This document shows positions 24,877-32,528 of a DNA stretch of 57,246 nucleotides, in pieces (positions within the stretch are counted from its first letter, which is position 1; every line of letters begins with the position of its first letter). Source of the DNA: Clostridiales bacterium. GTDB lineage: Bacteria > Bacillota > Clostridia > Christensenellales > Aristaeellaceae. The DNA is taken from assembly GCA_004556155.1 (NCBI GenBank), contig SFIM01000013.1, positions 1 through 57,246 of the forward strand. Direction: 5' to 3'. The translations under genes were made by a program, and so were the position numbers. A model generated the notes under the pieces. The model saw nothing but the letters and a program-made list of their open reading frames with translations. It made no database searches and had not been told where the DNA came from.

Positions 24877-25659
24877 TCAGCTTTCCGACACATACTTGCG
24901 CATGTGCTGCAGGGCGTTCTTTTCCAGCCGCGATACCTGCGCCTGGGAGATGCCGATCTCGCCGGCGACCTCCATCTGCGTGCGCCCCTCGAAAAAGCGC
25001 ATGCGCAGGATACTCTGCTCGCGCTCGGTCAGGCGGCGCAGCGCCTCGCTGACGGCCAGATTTTCCAGCCACTGGCTGTCCGTATGGCGCGGATCCTTGA
25101 CCTGATCGATGATGTAGATGGCGTCGCCGCCGTCGTTATAGATCGGCTCAAACAGGGATACGGGATCCTGGATGGCCTCCAGCGCCAGCACCACGTCCTC
25201 CTCGGGCACGTCCAGCGCCTTGGCGATTTCGCCCACGCTGGGCTCACGGTTCATCTCGGCCACCAGGCGGTCGCGCGCTTGCAGGGCTTTATAGGCCGTA
25301 TCGCGCAGGCTGCGGCTGACGCGGATGGGGTTGTTATCCCGCAGGTAGCGGCGGATTTCGCCGATGATCATCGGCACGGCATAGGTGGAAAAGCGCACGT
25401 TCTGCGTCACGTCAAAGTTATCAAGCGCTTTGATCAGCCCGATGCAGCCCACCTGAAACAGGTCGTCCGCGTTTTCCCCGCGATTGCTGAAGCGCTGCAC
25501 CACGCTGAGCACCAGCCTGAGATTGCCGCGGATAAACTCCTCCCGCGCCGCGCGGTCGCCGCCATGTACCAGCGGAAACAGCTCGCGCATGCGCTCATTG
25601 GTAAGCACGGGCAGGGTGGAGGTTTCCACCCCGCAGATCTCTACCTTGCTGCTTGCCAT
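24877..25659 (-). CDS. sigG: Sporulation sigma factor SigG
   Basis: A 260-residue forespore-specific sigma factor. The N-terminus carries the SigG signature VEICGVETSTLPVLTN. Region 2 has EEFIRGNLRLVLSVVQRF, NADDLFQVGCIGLIKALDNFD and FSTYAVPMIIGEIRRYLRD. Region 4 ends in EVAGEIGISQAQVSRLEKNALQHMRKY. It directs late forespore genes such as sleB-type germination genes. GGAGG lies about 9 bp before the start. As in Bacillus it belongs to the spoIIGA-sigE-sigG cluster, but a foldback repeat of 577 bp now separates it from sigE, so read-through from sigE is doubtful. No SigF/SigG-type promoter was identified by eye. Confidence 0.95.
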   Translation of the reverse strand: MASSKVEICGVETSTLPVLTNERMRELFPLVHGGDRAAREEFIRGNLRLVLSVVQRFSNRGENADDLFQVGCIGLIKALDNFDVTQNVRFSTYAVPMIIGEIRRYLRDNNPIRVSRSLRDTAYKALQARDRLVAEMNREPSVGEIAKALDVPEEDVVLALEAIQDPVSLFEPIYNDGGDAIYIIDQVKDPRHTDSQWLENLAVSEALRRLTEREQSILRMRFFEGRTQMEVAGEIGISQAQVSRLEKNALQHMRKYVSES

Positions 25660-25783
25660 ACCGATTTTTACCTCCGATGAAATCAGTATGGCTTTTCGCG
25701 CCCGCCTTTATGCGCGCGGGGCGAACTTTTGTGGGGGAAGACGGGGACGAGGAGACGAAGGGAACGGGGAAAACGGGGGAAAC

Positions 25784-26360
25784 GTTACTTTCTTCAGTGA
25801 AGAAAGTAACAAAGAACCGGTATTGTAGACGAAAAAGCTGTTGGAATAAAACTGGAAGGCGGCACCGCCGCCCCCGTGGCAGGGAAAAACTTGAATCGCT
25901 CGGTTCGGAGTAAACTCCAACCGGACGATTCTTCATTTTTCCCCTTCGGGCGTGCTGCGCACGCCCTGCGCTGATCTGCGATCAGCGTGCCGCGGGAGCG
26001 ATAGTTGGGTGCAGGAATCCTGTATGGCGGTTGGCAATAGATTTAATGGAACGGGCAACGGAAGGCTTCTCCTCAAGGAGAAGCCTTTTGGTGAGTGCAC
26101 TCACCAACTATCGTTACCCGCCACGTCTGATTTCTGCCCCAACCACGCCCCCGTGGCAGCGGACAGCGCAGCTGGACGCGAGGGCGTGCGTAGCACGACC
26201 ATGGGGGAAAGCAGGAAACGAACGGAGGAAAGCTTGCTTTCATCCGGGCGGTTCAGGCTTTCTCCTGCCACGGGGTGGCCAGGGCCACTCCCAGTTTTAT
26301 TCAATCGACTTTCATGTCACAAACAGGTTCTTTGTTTCTTTCTTGACTCAAGAAAGAAAC
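25784..26360. repeat. Foldback element with hairpin ends (copy B)
   Basis: A 577-bp element between sigG and sigE. Left end: hairpin GTTACTTTCTTCA-G-TGAAGAAAGTAAC (25784-25810) then AAAGAACC. Right end: GGTTCTTT (26326-26333) then hairpin GTTTCTTTCTTGA-C-TCAAGAAAGAAAC (26334-26360). Next inwards are inverted TTGAATAAAACTGG / CCAGTTTTATTCAA segments. The interior holds two oppositely oriented copies of a multi-hairpin module (25872-25996 and 26149-26285) and a GGCTTCTCCT-CAAGGAGAAGCC hairpin near 26064. Outside, purine-rich and pyrimidine-rich tracts face each other. No transposase or other ORF of substance is inside. Confidence 0.85.
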
Positions 26361-26401
26361 GTACCCCCTTCGTCCCCCTCGTCCCCCTCGTTCCTGCCCC
26401 C

Positions 26402-27106
26402 TTAGCTGCTCATCCGGGTCAGCTCCACGTTCAGGCGCGAAAGGATGCGCTTTTCCAGCCGGGAGATGTAGCTTTGCGATATCCCCAGCGCGTCGGCAAC
26501 CTCCTTTTGCGTCATCTCCCGCGCGCCGCCCAGACCAAAGCGAAGCTGCATGATCTGCTGCTCGCGCAGGGGCAAGCGCGCCAGCGCCGCGCGCAATAGC
26601 TGCTTTTCCACCTTGTCGTCCATGCGGCGGTAAACCAGATCGCTCTCCGTGCCCAGGATATCGCTTAGCAGCAGCTCGTTGCCATCCCAATCCTTGCGCA
26701 GCGGCTCATCCAGGGAGATTTCATAGCGAATCCGCGCCGTGTGGCGCAGATGCATCAGCATTTCGTTTTCGATGCAGCGCGAGGCGTAGGTGGCCAGCTT
26801 GTTCTTCTTTTCGGGGTCAAAGGTGTTGACTGCCTTGATCAGCCCGATCGTGCCGATGGAGATGAGATCCTCCAGCCCCACGCCCGAGCTTTCAAACTTG
26901 CGGGCAATGAACACCACCAGCCGCAGATTGCGCTCAATCAGGATGGAGCGCACCGTGCCGTCATCCGTGGGCAGCTTTTGCAAAAGCTCCGCTTCTTCCT
27001 CGCGCGTAAGCGGCTGGGGAAGCGGGTCCGCCCCGCCGATGTAATCCAGCGAACCCGCGCAGAGCCGCGCCCAGATTGCGTATAGCTGCCGTCGCATATC
27101 AATCAT
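26402..27106 (-). CDS. sigE: Sporulation sigma factor SigE, pro-form
   Basis: A 234-residue mother-cell sigma factor precursor. The first roughly 20 residues form the pro-sequence (MIDMRRQLYAIWARLCAGSL), followed by the conserved processing context DYIGGADPLPQPLTREEE. Region 2: ERNLRLVVFIARKFESSGVGLEDLISIGTIGLIKAVNTFD; region 4: MTQKEVADALGISQSYISRLEKRILSRL. The pro-sequence is several residues shorter than in Bacillus. It should be activated by the SpoIIGA protease encoded just upstream. GGGGGAT precedes the start. A purine-rich tract and foldback copy B begin immediately after the stop. Confidence 0.95.
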   Translation of the reverse strand: MIDMRRQLYAIWARLCAGSLDYIGGADPLPQPLTREEEAELLQKLPTDDGTVRSILIERNLRLVVFIARKFESSGVGLEDLISIGTIGLIKAVNTFDPEKKNKLATYASRCIENEMLMHLRHTARIRYEISLDEPLRKDWDGNELLLSDILGTESDLVYRRMDDKVEKQLLRAALARLPLREQQIMQLRFGLGGAREMTQKEVADALGISQSYISRLEKRILSRLNVELTRMSS

Positions 27107-27133
27107 CTATGTCATCCCCCTCGGCAATTGATT

Positions 27134-27895
27134 TTATAAATTCAGCGTGGGCGGCAGCAGCGCGCGCCGCCCGTGCAGGCAGGGCGATACCGCCACAACC
27201 GCGTCCGCCGCGCGCCATACGCGGCCGTCGCGCACATATAGCCCCCGCGGGCGAAAGCACATCATCAGCTGCTTGCCGCTGGCCGTGCGCACGCAGATCA
27301 GCCGAAATCCGCGCGGCAGCGTGCTTAGCTGCTCGCAGCGCGTGCCGGGCGGCAGATAGGCGCGGATGGCCTGATAGGGCACCACCACCACGGGCAATTC
27401 GGTGACGGGATCGCGCAGGCAGTTGCCGCTGTCCACCAGCCCGTCCAGCGATACGCCGCCGCGCTCGAACAGCAGGCGGACGTCCGCGCGCTCCCCCGCG
27501 CGCGATTGCCAGCGCAGCAGCAGATGCACGGCGTAAAGCACGCCCGGCGCGCAGGCCAGCGCGGCCGCCCAGCCGCCCAGACCCAACCGGTGCATATACT
27601 GCGCCATGCCCGCGGACAAAAGCCCGGCAATCAGCAGCCGGGCGCTGCCGCCCGGCGCGCGGCGCAGACCAAAGGCCAGCAGCGCCATCAGCACGGCGAT
27701 GGGCAGCGCGGCATAGGCGCTGGCGTGCAGCCCCCACAGGGATAGGGCGATCATGGACAGAAGGGCGCCTGCCAGCGCGGAAAGCAGCACGCGCCCCGGC
27801 CGCGCGCGCAGGGAGGATAGCCGCATGGCCGCCGTCAGGCACAGCGTATCCATCAGCAGGTTCATCAGCAGATATTCCTCGCCTATGACGACCAT
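27134..27895 (-). CDS. spoIIGA: Sigma-E processing peptidase SpoIIGA
   Basis: A 253-residue membrane aspartic protease that removes the SigE pro-sequence at the sporulation septum. Five hydrophobic segments fill about residues 1-150 (VVIGEEYLLMNLLMDTLCL first). The C-terminal cytosolic domain has the active-site LVDSGNCLRDP (DSG) near 170, LPVVVVPYQAI, and TLPRGFRLICVRTASGKQLMMCFRP. The start at 27895 has GGAGGGA 5 bp upstream; longer in-frame starts lack an RBS. It lies directly upstream of sigE, as in all spore formers with this pair. Confidence 0.9.
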   Translation of the reverse strand: MVVIGEEYLLMNLLMDTLCLTAAMRLSSLRARPGRVLLSALAGALLSMIALSLWGLHASAYAALPIAVLMALLAFGLRRAPGGSARLLIAGLLSAGMAQYMHRLGLGGWAAALACAPGVLYAVHLLLRWQSRAGERADVRLLFERGGVSLDGLVDSGNCLRDPVTELPVVVVPYQAIRAYLPPGTRCEQLSTLPRGFRLICVRTASGKQLMMCFRPRGLYVRDGRVWRAADAVVAVSPCLHGRRALLPPTLNL

Positions 27896-28019
27896 AACGC
27901 TCCCTCCTACGCTGCCTATGATAGCGCGTTCACCGGGCAAGGGCCGTCGATACGGAGCGCGTAAAAAAGCGAAATAGCGCGGGAAAGAGAAGATGAAGGG
28001 GAAGCTTTTTGCATGCAAA

Positions 28020-28049
28020 AAGGCGGCAGATCGTTTGACCTGCCGCCTT
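28020..28049 (-). terminator. Rho-independent terminator for rny
   Basis: On the minus strand AAGGCGGCAG pairs with CTGCCGCCTT, followed by TTT. Lies about 15 bp after the RNase Y stop. Confidence 0.82.
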
Positions 28050-28063
28050 GATAGGCTGCTTTA

Positions 28064-29605
28064 TTATTTGGCGTATTCCGTGCTGCGGGTTTCGCGGATC
28101 ACGTTTACGCGGATCTGGCCGGGATACTCCAGCTCACGCTCGATGCGCTTGGCAATTTCCTTGGCCATCACCTTGGTGCCCTCGTCGGTTACATCCTCGG
28201 GCTTGACCATGATGCGGATCTCGCGGCCGGACTGGATGGCGAAGGACTTTTCAACGCCGGCAAAGTCGTTGGCGATGGCCTCCAGCTTCTCCAGACGCTT
28301 GATGTAGTTCTCCAGCGATTCGCGGCGCGCGCCGGGACGGGCGGCGCTGATGGCGTCGGCGGCCTGCACCAGCACGGCCTCCACCGTCTGCGGCTCCACA
28401 TCGTTGTGGTGCGCCAGGATGCAGTGGATCACGTCGTTGCTCTCGTGATACTTGCGGGCCAGTTCGCCGCCCAGCTGCACATGCGTGCCTTCCTGCTCAT
28501 GGTCGACAGCCTTGCCGATATCATGCAGCAGACCCGCGCGCTTGGCCAGATGAACGTCCGCGCCCAGCTCGGCGGCCATCAGGCCGGCCAGATGGCTGAC
28601 CTCGATGGAGTGCTTGAGCACGTTCTGGCCATAGGAGGTGCGGTAGCGCATGCGGCCCAGCAGCTTGACCAGCTCGGGATGCAGGCCGTGCTGACCCGTC
28701 TCGAAGATGGCCTGTTCGCCAGCCTCGCGGATCTGGTTATCCACTTCCTTCTTGGCCTTTTCCACCATTTCCTCGATGCGGGCGGGGTGGATGCGGCCAT
28801 CCTGAATCAGCTTTTCGATGGCGATGCGCGCAATCTCGCGGCGCACGGGATCGAAGGCGGATACGATGACGGCTTCGGGGGTATCGTCGATGATCAGATC
28901 GACGCCCGTGGCGGTTTCCAGGGCGCGGATGTTGCGGCCCTCGCGGCCGATGATGCGGCCCTTCATATCGTCGTTTGGCAGGTTAATGACGGACACCGTG
29001 GTTTCGGCCACATGGTCGGCGGCGCACTTCTGGATGGCCAGGGCGATGATGTTGCGGGCCTTCTTTTCGCCCTCGTCCTTGGCCTTGGCCTCGATATCGC
29101 GCACCATGGCGGCGGCGTCGTGGTAGGCTTCCTTCTGCACGCGGCTGATGATCATCTGCTCGGCCTCATCCTGGGTCATGCCGGCGATGCGTTCCAGCTC
29201 CTTCACCTGCTTGTCGCGCAGCTGCTCGGCCTCGTCGTAGAGGGCCTGCGTCTGCTCGGACTTTTGGTTGATGGCCTCCTCGCGCTTTTCGAGGTTATCC
29301 ATCTTTTTATCCAGCATTTCCTCACGCTGGTTCACGCGGCGCTCGCTGCGCTGCATTTCGGCGCGGCGGGTGCGGATCTCGTCGTCCAGCTTGGTTTTGA
29401 GGCGAAGGACCTCCTCCTTGGCCTCGATTTCCATTTCTTTTTTCGTTTCCGCCGCCTTGCGGGTAGCGTCGTCCAACAGTTTTTTCGCGTATTCCTCGGT
29501 TCGGCCGATGCGCTTTTCGGCCATGTTCTTGCGATAAAAATAGCCGCCGCCCGCGCCGACCAGCGCGAAGACGACCATGAGTGCGATTGCGAGAATTAAG
29601 TCCAC
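28064..29605 (-). CDS. rny: Ribonuclease Y
   Basis: A 513-residue membrane-anchored endoribonuclease that starts decay of many mRNAs. N-terminal membrane segment (LILAIALMVVFALVGAGGGYF), long coiled coil about 30-200, KH domain (VINLPNDDMKGRIIGREGRNIRALE near 210) and HD domain with the metal pair in LLHDIGKA near 355 and ILAHHND. The start is GTG at 29605, chosen because AAGGAGG lies 7 bp upstream and the protein then begins MDLILAIAL; the ATG at 29659 has no RBS. Length matches the family (about 520). A promoter at 29882-29911 implies a leader of roughly 270 nt. Confidence 0.92.
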   Translation of the reverse strand: MDLILAIALMVVFALVGAGGGYFYRKNMAEKRIGRTEEYAKKLLDDATRKAAETKKEMEIEAKEEVLRLKTKLDDEIRTRRAEMQRSERRVNQREEMLDKKMDNLEKREEAINQKSEQTQALYDEAEQLRDKQVKELERIAGMTQDEAEQMIISRVQKEAYHDAAAMVRDIEAKAKDEGEKKARNIIALAIQKCAADHVAETTVSVINLPNDDMKGRIIGREGRNIRALETATGVDLIIDDTPEAVIVSAFDPVRREIARIAIEKLIQDGRIHPARIEEMVEKAKKEVDNQIREAGEQAIFETGQHGLHPELVKLLGRMRYRTSYGQNVLKHSIEVSHLAGLMAAELGADVHLAKRAGLLHDIGKAVDHEQEGTHVQLGGELARKYHESNDVIHCILAHHNDVEPQTVEAVLVQAADAISAARPGARRESLENYIKRLEKLEAIANDFAGVEKSFAIQSGREIRIMVKPEDVTDEGTKVMAKEIAKRIERELEYPGQIRVNVIRETRSTEYAK

Positions 29606-29881
29606 CTGGCTGCCTCCTTCTTTCTTGTTTTTCCAAATTTCAATATGTAATCTTGCCAATTGAAAAAACCGTGCGGGTTAAAAACCCCACGGCTATATGC
29701 TGAATTTGGGCACAACATGAAGCCTCGGTTTGCACACAACAAAACAGCAATGCCAAAACAGCTTGCTTTATCATGCAAGAGCAGGCGCCCACGCCCACTC
29801 GCAAAGAGCGAAAAGACATGTGTATCGAAAAACAGCATAGCCGCCGTGCTTACGCGCGGCCGCTTTTCAGCCGGTCATGCT

Positions 29882-29911
29882 ATTGTATACATACAGCGGG
29901 GCATTTGTCAA
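29882..29911 (-). promoter_or_regulatory. Probable rny promoter
   Basis: On the minus strand, consensus TTGACA (29911-29906) with TATACA at 16 bp or TACAAT at 18 bp downstream. The 29606-29880 stretch between it and rny has no gene; it would be an untranslated leader. Confidence 0.7.
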
Positions 29912-30014
29912 GCGTTTTCTGGCCATTCGCGCCAATTTATACCTATTATTAACTCGACCCAATACGACGGCTTCCGCGCCCGCCGCGCGATTGCCGAAGA
30001 AGCAAAAATTCTGC

Positions 30015-30043
30015 TTGACTTTTTGCCCGTATCCCGGTATAAT
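30015..30043 (+). promoter_or_regulatory. tRNA-Trp promoter
   Basis: TTGACT (30015-30020), 17-bp spacer, consensus TATAAT (30038-30043), about 13 bp before the tRNA. Confidence 0.85.
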
Positions 30044-30056
30044 AATGCGTGTTCGT

Positions 30057-30130
30057 AGGGGCATGGTGTAATGGTAACACGTGGGTCTCCAAAACCTTTG
30101 TTGTGAGTTCGAGTCTTACTGCCCCTGCCA
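30057..30130 (+). tRNA. tRNA-Trp (anticodon CCA)
   Basis: A 74-nt tRNA with encoded CCA. Acceptor AGGGGCA/TGCCCCT, D stem GTGT/ACAC, anticodon loop CTCCAAA with anticodon CCA, T stem GTGAG/CTTAC with loop TTCGAGT, discriminator G. The anticodon stem TGGGT/ACCTT is weak: position 27-43 is T.T and 28-42 is G.T. It has its own promoter and terminator. Confidence 0.93.
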
Positions 30131-30165
30131 AGAGAGCCTTTTCTGAAAAGAGAAGGCTCTCTTTC
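30131..30165 (+). terminator. Rho-independent terminator after tRNA
   Basis: AGAGAGCCTT (30131-30140) and AAGGCTCTCT (30153-30162) form a 10-bp stem followed by a T-rich tract. It starts directly after the encoded CCA. Confidence 0.85.
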
Positions 30166-30287
30166 TATTTTGGATTGTTCACGCCGGCGCAGGCAAATAT
30201 TGCGCCCCTGCAAGGGCGGCGCATGCACGCTATGCCTTGCAGGAGCGCAGTGAGGGCAATTATGCTTAAAGCGTTACGGAAGACGCA

Positions 30288-30554
30288 TCAGGCTTCTTTG
30301 GAGACGTCCGCGTCGATATAGAGGATATCGTGGCGGTTATACTCAATGGTAAATTGAAGATGGCTGCCCTCGCTGAAGCCGTCGGGATAGCAGAAAGCGC
30401 CGGGGAAATCGCTGATGAGGCGCTTATCCTCAAAGGTTTGCAGCTCGTCGCTGCTTAGCCAGATGCTCAGCGGGTTGCGTCCCTTGAAGCCTTGAACGGC
30501 GCAGGGCGTATGGATCAGCGCGCAACCAGTGGCTTTTTTGCTTATTGATTTGTT
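30288..30554 (-). pseudogene. Possible truncated coding remnant
   Basis: One minus-strand frame reads about 80 residues that look like real protein (ALIHTPCAVQGFKG, LSIWLSSDELQTFEDKR, FPGAFCYPDGFSEGSHL, FTIEYNRHDILYIDADVS), unlike the arginine-rich shadow frames around it. No ATG, GTG or TTG with an RBS is available in the frame after the upstream gene's stop at 30557; a CTG near 30518 is the only in-frame candidate. It may be the 3' part of a deleted gene, or use a rare start. Product unknown. Confidence 0.4.
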
Positions 30555-30556
30555 CT

Positions 30557-31012
30557 TTATCCCTTCGCCCTTCGCATATCCTCCCGGACGGATTGCAGCT
30601 GGCGCAGGATATCCAGGATGCGCGCGTCGGTGCGCTCCACCTGCTCCTTGGCCTCGCTGATCTGGCTCAGGGCTGTCCAATCGCTGAAAAGGTTATCCCA
30701 CACGATGTCGGTTACGCGCCAGAAGGCGGATAGCTCGGTGGTTGCGTCGCAGCGCACGCGCACATCGCGCAGCTCGCGGTTAAAGCGATCCAGCGCGCGG
30801 CGAAGCTGCGCGATTTCCTGCTCGGCTTTATCCATGCGGCTGTGCTTGATCAGCCCCGACAGCAGGCCGCCGCCCAGCAGATCATACACGCCCCAGCCCT
30901 TGGCACTGCGCAGGGTGGATAGCGCCTGCTGCGCCTGCACGTGGGCTGCCTGACCCGCCTGGATGGCCTGGTCGGTTTCGTATATCAAGGATTGGAGATT
31001 GCTTTGTTCCAT
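30557..31012 (-). CDS. Uncharacterised helical protein
   Basis: A 151-residue, predicted all-helical protein without signal peptide. Visible features: a coiled coil (about 5-40), the central motif SAKGWGVYDLLGGGLLSGLIKHSRMDKAE, then long helices to the C-terminus. I recall similar proteins of unknown function with G-W/G-x-x-D-x-L-G-G-G-L and KH-x-K/R-M motifs in many Firmicutes, some annotated only as hypothetical. AGGAG lies 6 bp before the start; a promoter lies at 31055-31083. No function can be assigned. Confidence 0.8.
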   Translation of the reverse strand: MEQSNLQSLIYETDQAIQAGQAAHVQAQQALSTLRSAKGWGVYDLLGGGLLSGLIKHSRMDKAEQEIAQLRRALDRFNRELRDVRVRCDATTELSAFWRVTDIVWDNLFSDWTALSQISEAKEQVERTDARILDILRQLQSVREDMRRAKG

Positions 31013-31054
31013 ATTAGCTCCTTCTGGGCGGCGGTTCCTGCACCGTCCAAAGGC

Positions 31055-31083
31055 AGTATAGCAAGCATGCCCTGCCCGCGCAA
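31055..31083 (-). promoter_or_regulatory. Probable promoter of the helical protein gene
   Basis: On the minus strand TTGCGC (31083-31078), 17-bp spacer, TATACT (31060-31055), about 40 bp before the start. Confidence 0.6.
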
Positions 31084-31127
31084 GCCAAAATGGATGAAAG
31101 ATACGTTTTGCCGTCCGAAAGCAGCCG

Positions 31128-32519
31128 TCAGGCGTATGCCTTCAGCGTGAAGGAAGCGCGCACCAGAGCTCGCCCCTCGGCCAGGGTGTGGATTTCCCCC
31201 GCGTGCAGCAGCTGGGACAGGAGGTTGCCAATCGCCGTGGCTTCGGCCGGGCCCGCGGTCAGCGGACGCGCAAGCGCGCGGGCAGTCAGGCGGTTCAGAT
31301 AATCGTTGCGGCAGCCGCCGCCCACCACGCGCAGACAGGCGATGCGGCGGCCGGTCAGCGCTTCCAGCTCGTCCACCGCCGCGCGGTAGCAATCCGCCAG
31401 GCTATGGCACACGCACGCGGTCAGGTCGCCCACATCCGCAGGCGCGGGATAGCCGCCCTCGGCCAGGGCGCTGCGCAGCTCCGCCGCCATGGAGACGGGG
31501 GCCAGAAAGCGCACGGCGTTGCAGTCCACCCGGCCTGGATAGCCGTCGTGCCGCTCGGCCAGCGCTGCCAGCTCGGCAAAGGAGGTCTGCGGGCACAGCT
31601 CGCGCCGCAGCTCCTGCAGCATCCAAAGGCCCATGATGTTTTTGAGATAGCGAATCGTGCCCTGCGCGCCGCCCTCGTTGGTCAGGTTGCGCGCACGGCT
31701 TTCCGGGGTCAGGATGGGCGCGGGCAGCTCCATGCCCAGCAGGCTCCATGTGCCGCTGGAAAGATATGCGTCGTTTGCCTCCAGCGGCGCGGCCATCACG
31801 GCGGCGGCGGTATCGTGCGTGGGAGCCAGGAGAATTTGGGTATCAAAGCCCACGGCCTGGGCAATTTCAGGCAGCAGCGCGCCTACCCGCGTGCCGGGCT
31901 GCGACAGGGGGCCGAACAGCCGCCGCGGAAAGCCGCAGCGGTCGATCAGCTCCCAGTCCCAAGCGCGCGCGCGCGCGTCCAGCAGCCCCGTGGTGGAGGC
32001 GTTGGTATACTCATGCACGCGCTGGCCGGTGAGCAGATAGTTCAGATATTCGGGCAGCAGCAGCATTTCCTGCGCGGCATCCAGCTCTCCTGCTTCGCGC
32101 AGGGCGGTCAGCTGATAGATGGTATTAAACGGCTGCTTTTGGATACCTGTGCGGGCATACAGCGCTTCCTCATCGATGACGCGGCGGACGATTTCATCCA
32201 TGCCCTGCGTGCGGCCGTCGCGATAGCTTACCGCGTCGCCCAGCATGCGTCCCTGCGCGTCCAGCAGCACAAAGTCCACGCCCCAGGTGTCGATGGCTAC
32301 GCTGCGCGGGGTGATTCCCTGCGCCCTCGCTGTGCGCAGGCCGTTCAGGATTTCGGCAAACAGCCGGTCGATATCCCAGCATAAGCGCCCGTTTTTTCGC
32401 TGCGCGCCGTTGGAAAAGCGATAAAGCTCGGTCAGCTCCAGCCGGCCGTTTTTTACCTGTCCCAGCATGTGCCGGCCGCTGGACGCGCCGATATCGATGG
32501 CGATCATGGCGTTGTTCAT
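31128..32519 (-). CDS. rhaB: Rhamnulokinase
   Basis: A 463-residue FGGY-family kinase that phosphorylates L-rhamnulose to L-rhamnulose 1-phosphate. The N-terminal ATPase motif AMIAIDIGASSGRHMLG, the DTWGVDFVLLD segment (catalytic Asp), YRDGRT, THDTAAAV, SSGTWSLLG and VVGGGCRNDYLNRLTA are all as in RhaB. The start at 32519 has GAGGA 6 bp upstream; an ATG at 32525 is too close to it. It is the last gene of the rhamnose operon and starts 9 bp after the rhamnosidase stop. Confidence 0.95.
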   Translation of the reverse strand: MNNAMIAIDIGASSGRHMLGQVKNGRLELTELYRFSNGAQRKNGRLCWDIDRLFAEILNGLRTARAQGITPRSVAIDTWGVDFVLLDAQGRMLGDAVSYRDGRTQGMDEIVRRVIDEEALYARTGIQKQPFNTIYQLTALREAGELDAAQEMLLLPEYLNYLLTGQRVHEYTNASTTGLLDARARAWDWELIDRCGFPRRLFGPLSQPGTRVGALLPEIAQAVGFDTQILLAPTHDTAAAVMAAPLEANDAYLSSGTWSLLGMELPAPILTPESRARNLTNEGGAQGTIRYLKNIMGLWMLQELRRELCPQTSFAELAALAERHDGYPGRVDCNAVRFLAPVSMAAELRSALAEGGYPAPADVGDLTACVCHSLADCYRAAVDELEALTGRRIACLRVVGGGCRNDYLNRLTARALARPLTAGPAEATAIGNLLSQLLHAGEIHTLAEGRALVRASFTLKAYA

Positions 32520-32528
32520 AGGCATTCC

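Noticed and set aside
25784..26360. Possible coding in foldback elements (recurring peptide strings such as FFTEESNVS and LLSSLKKVT in several frames)
   Set aside because: These strings recur only because the DNA hairpin recurs; they are in different frames relative to starts and lack RBS.
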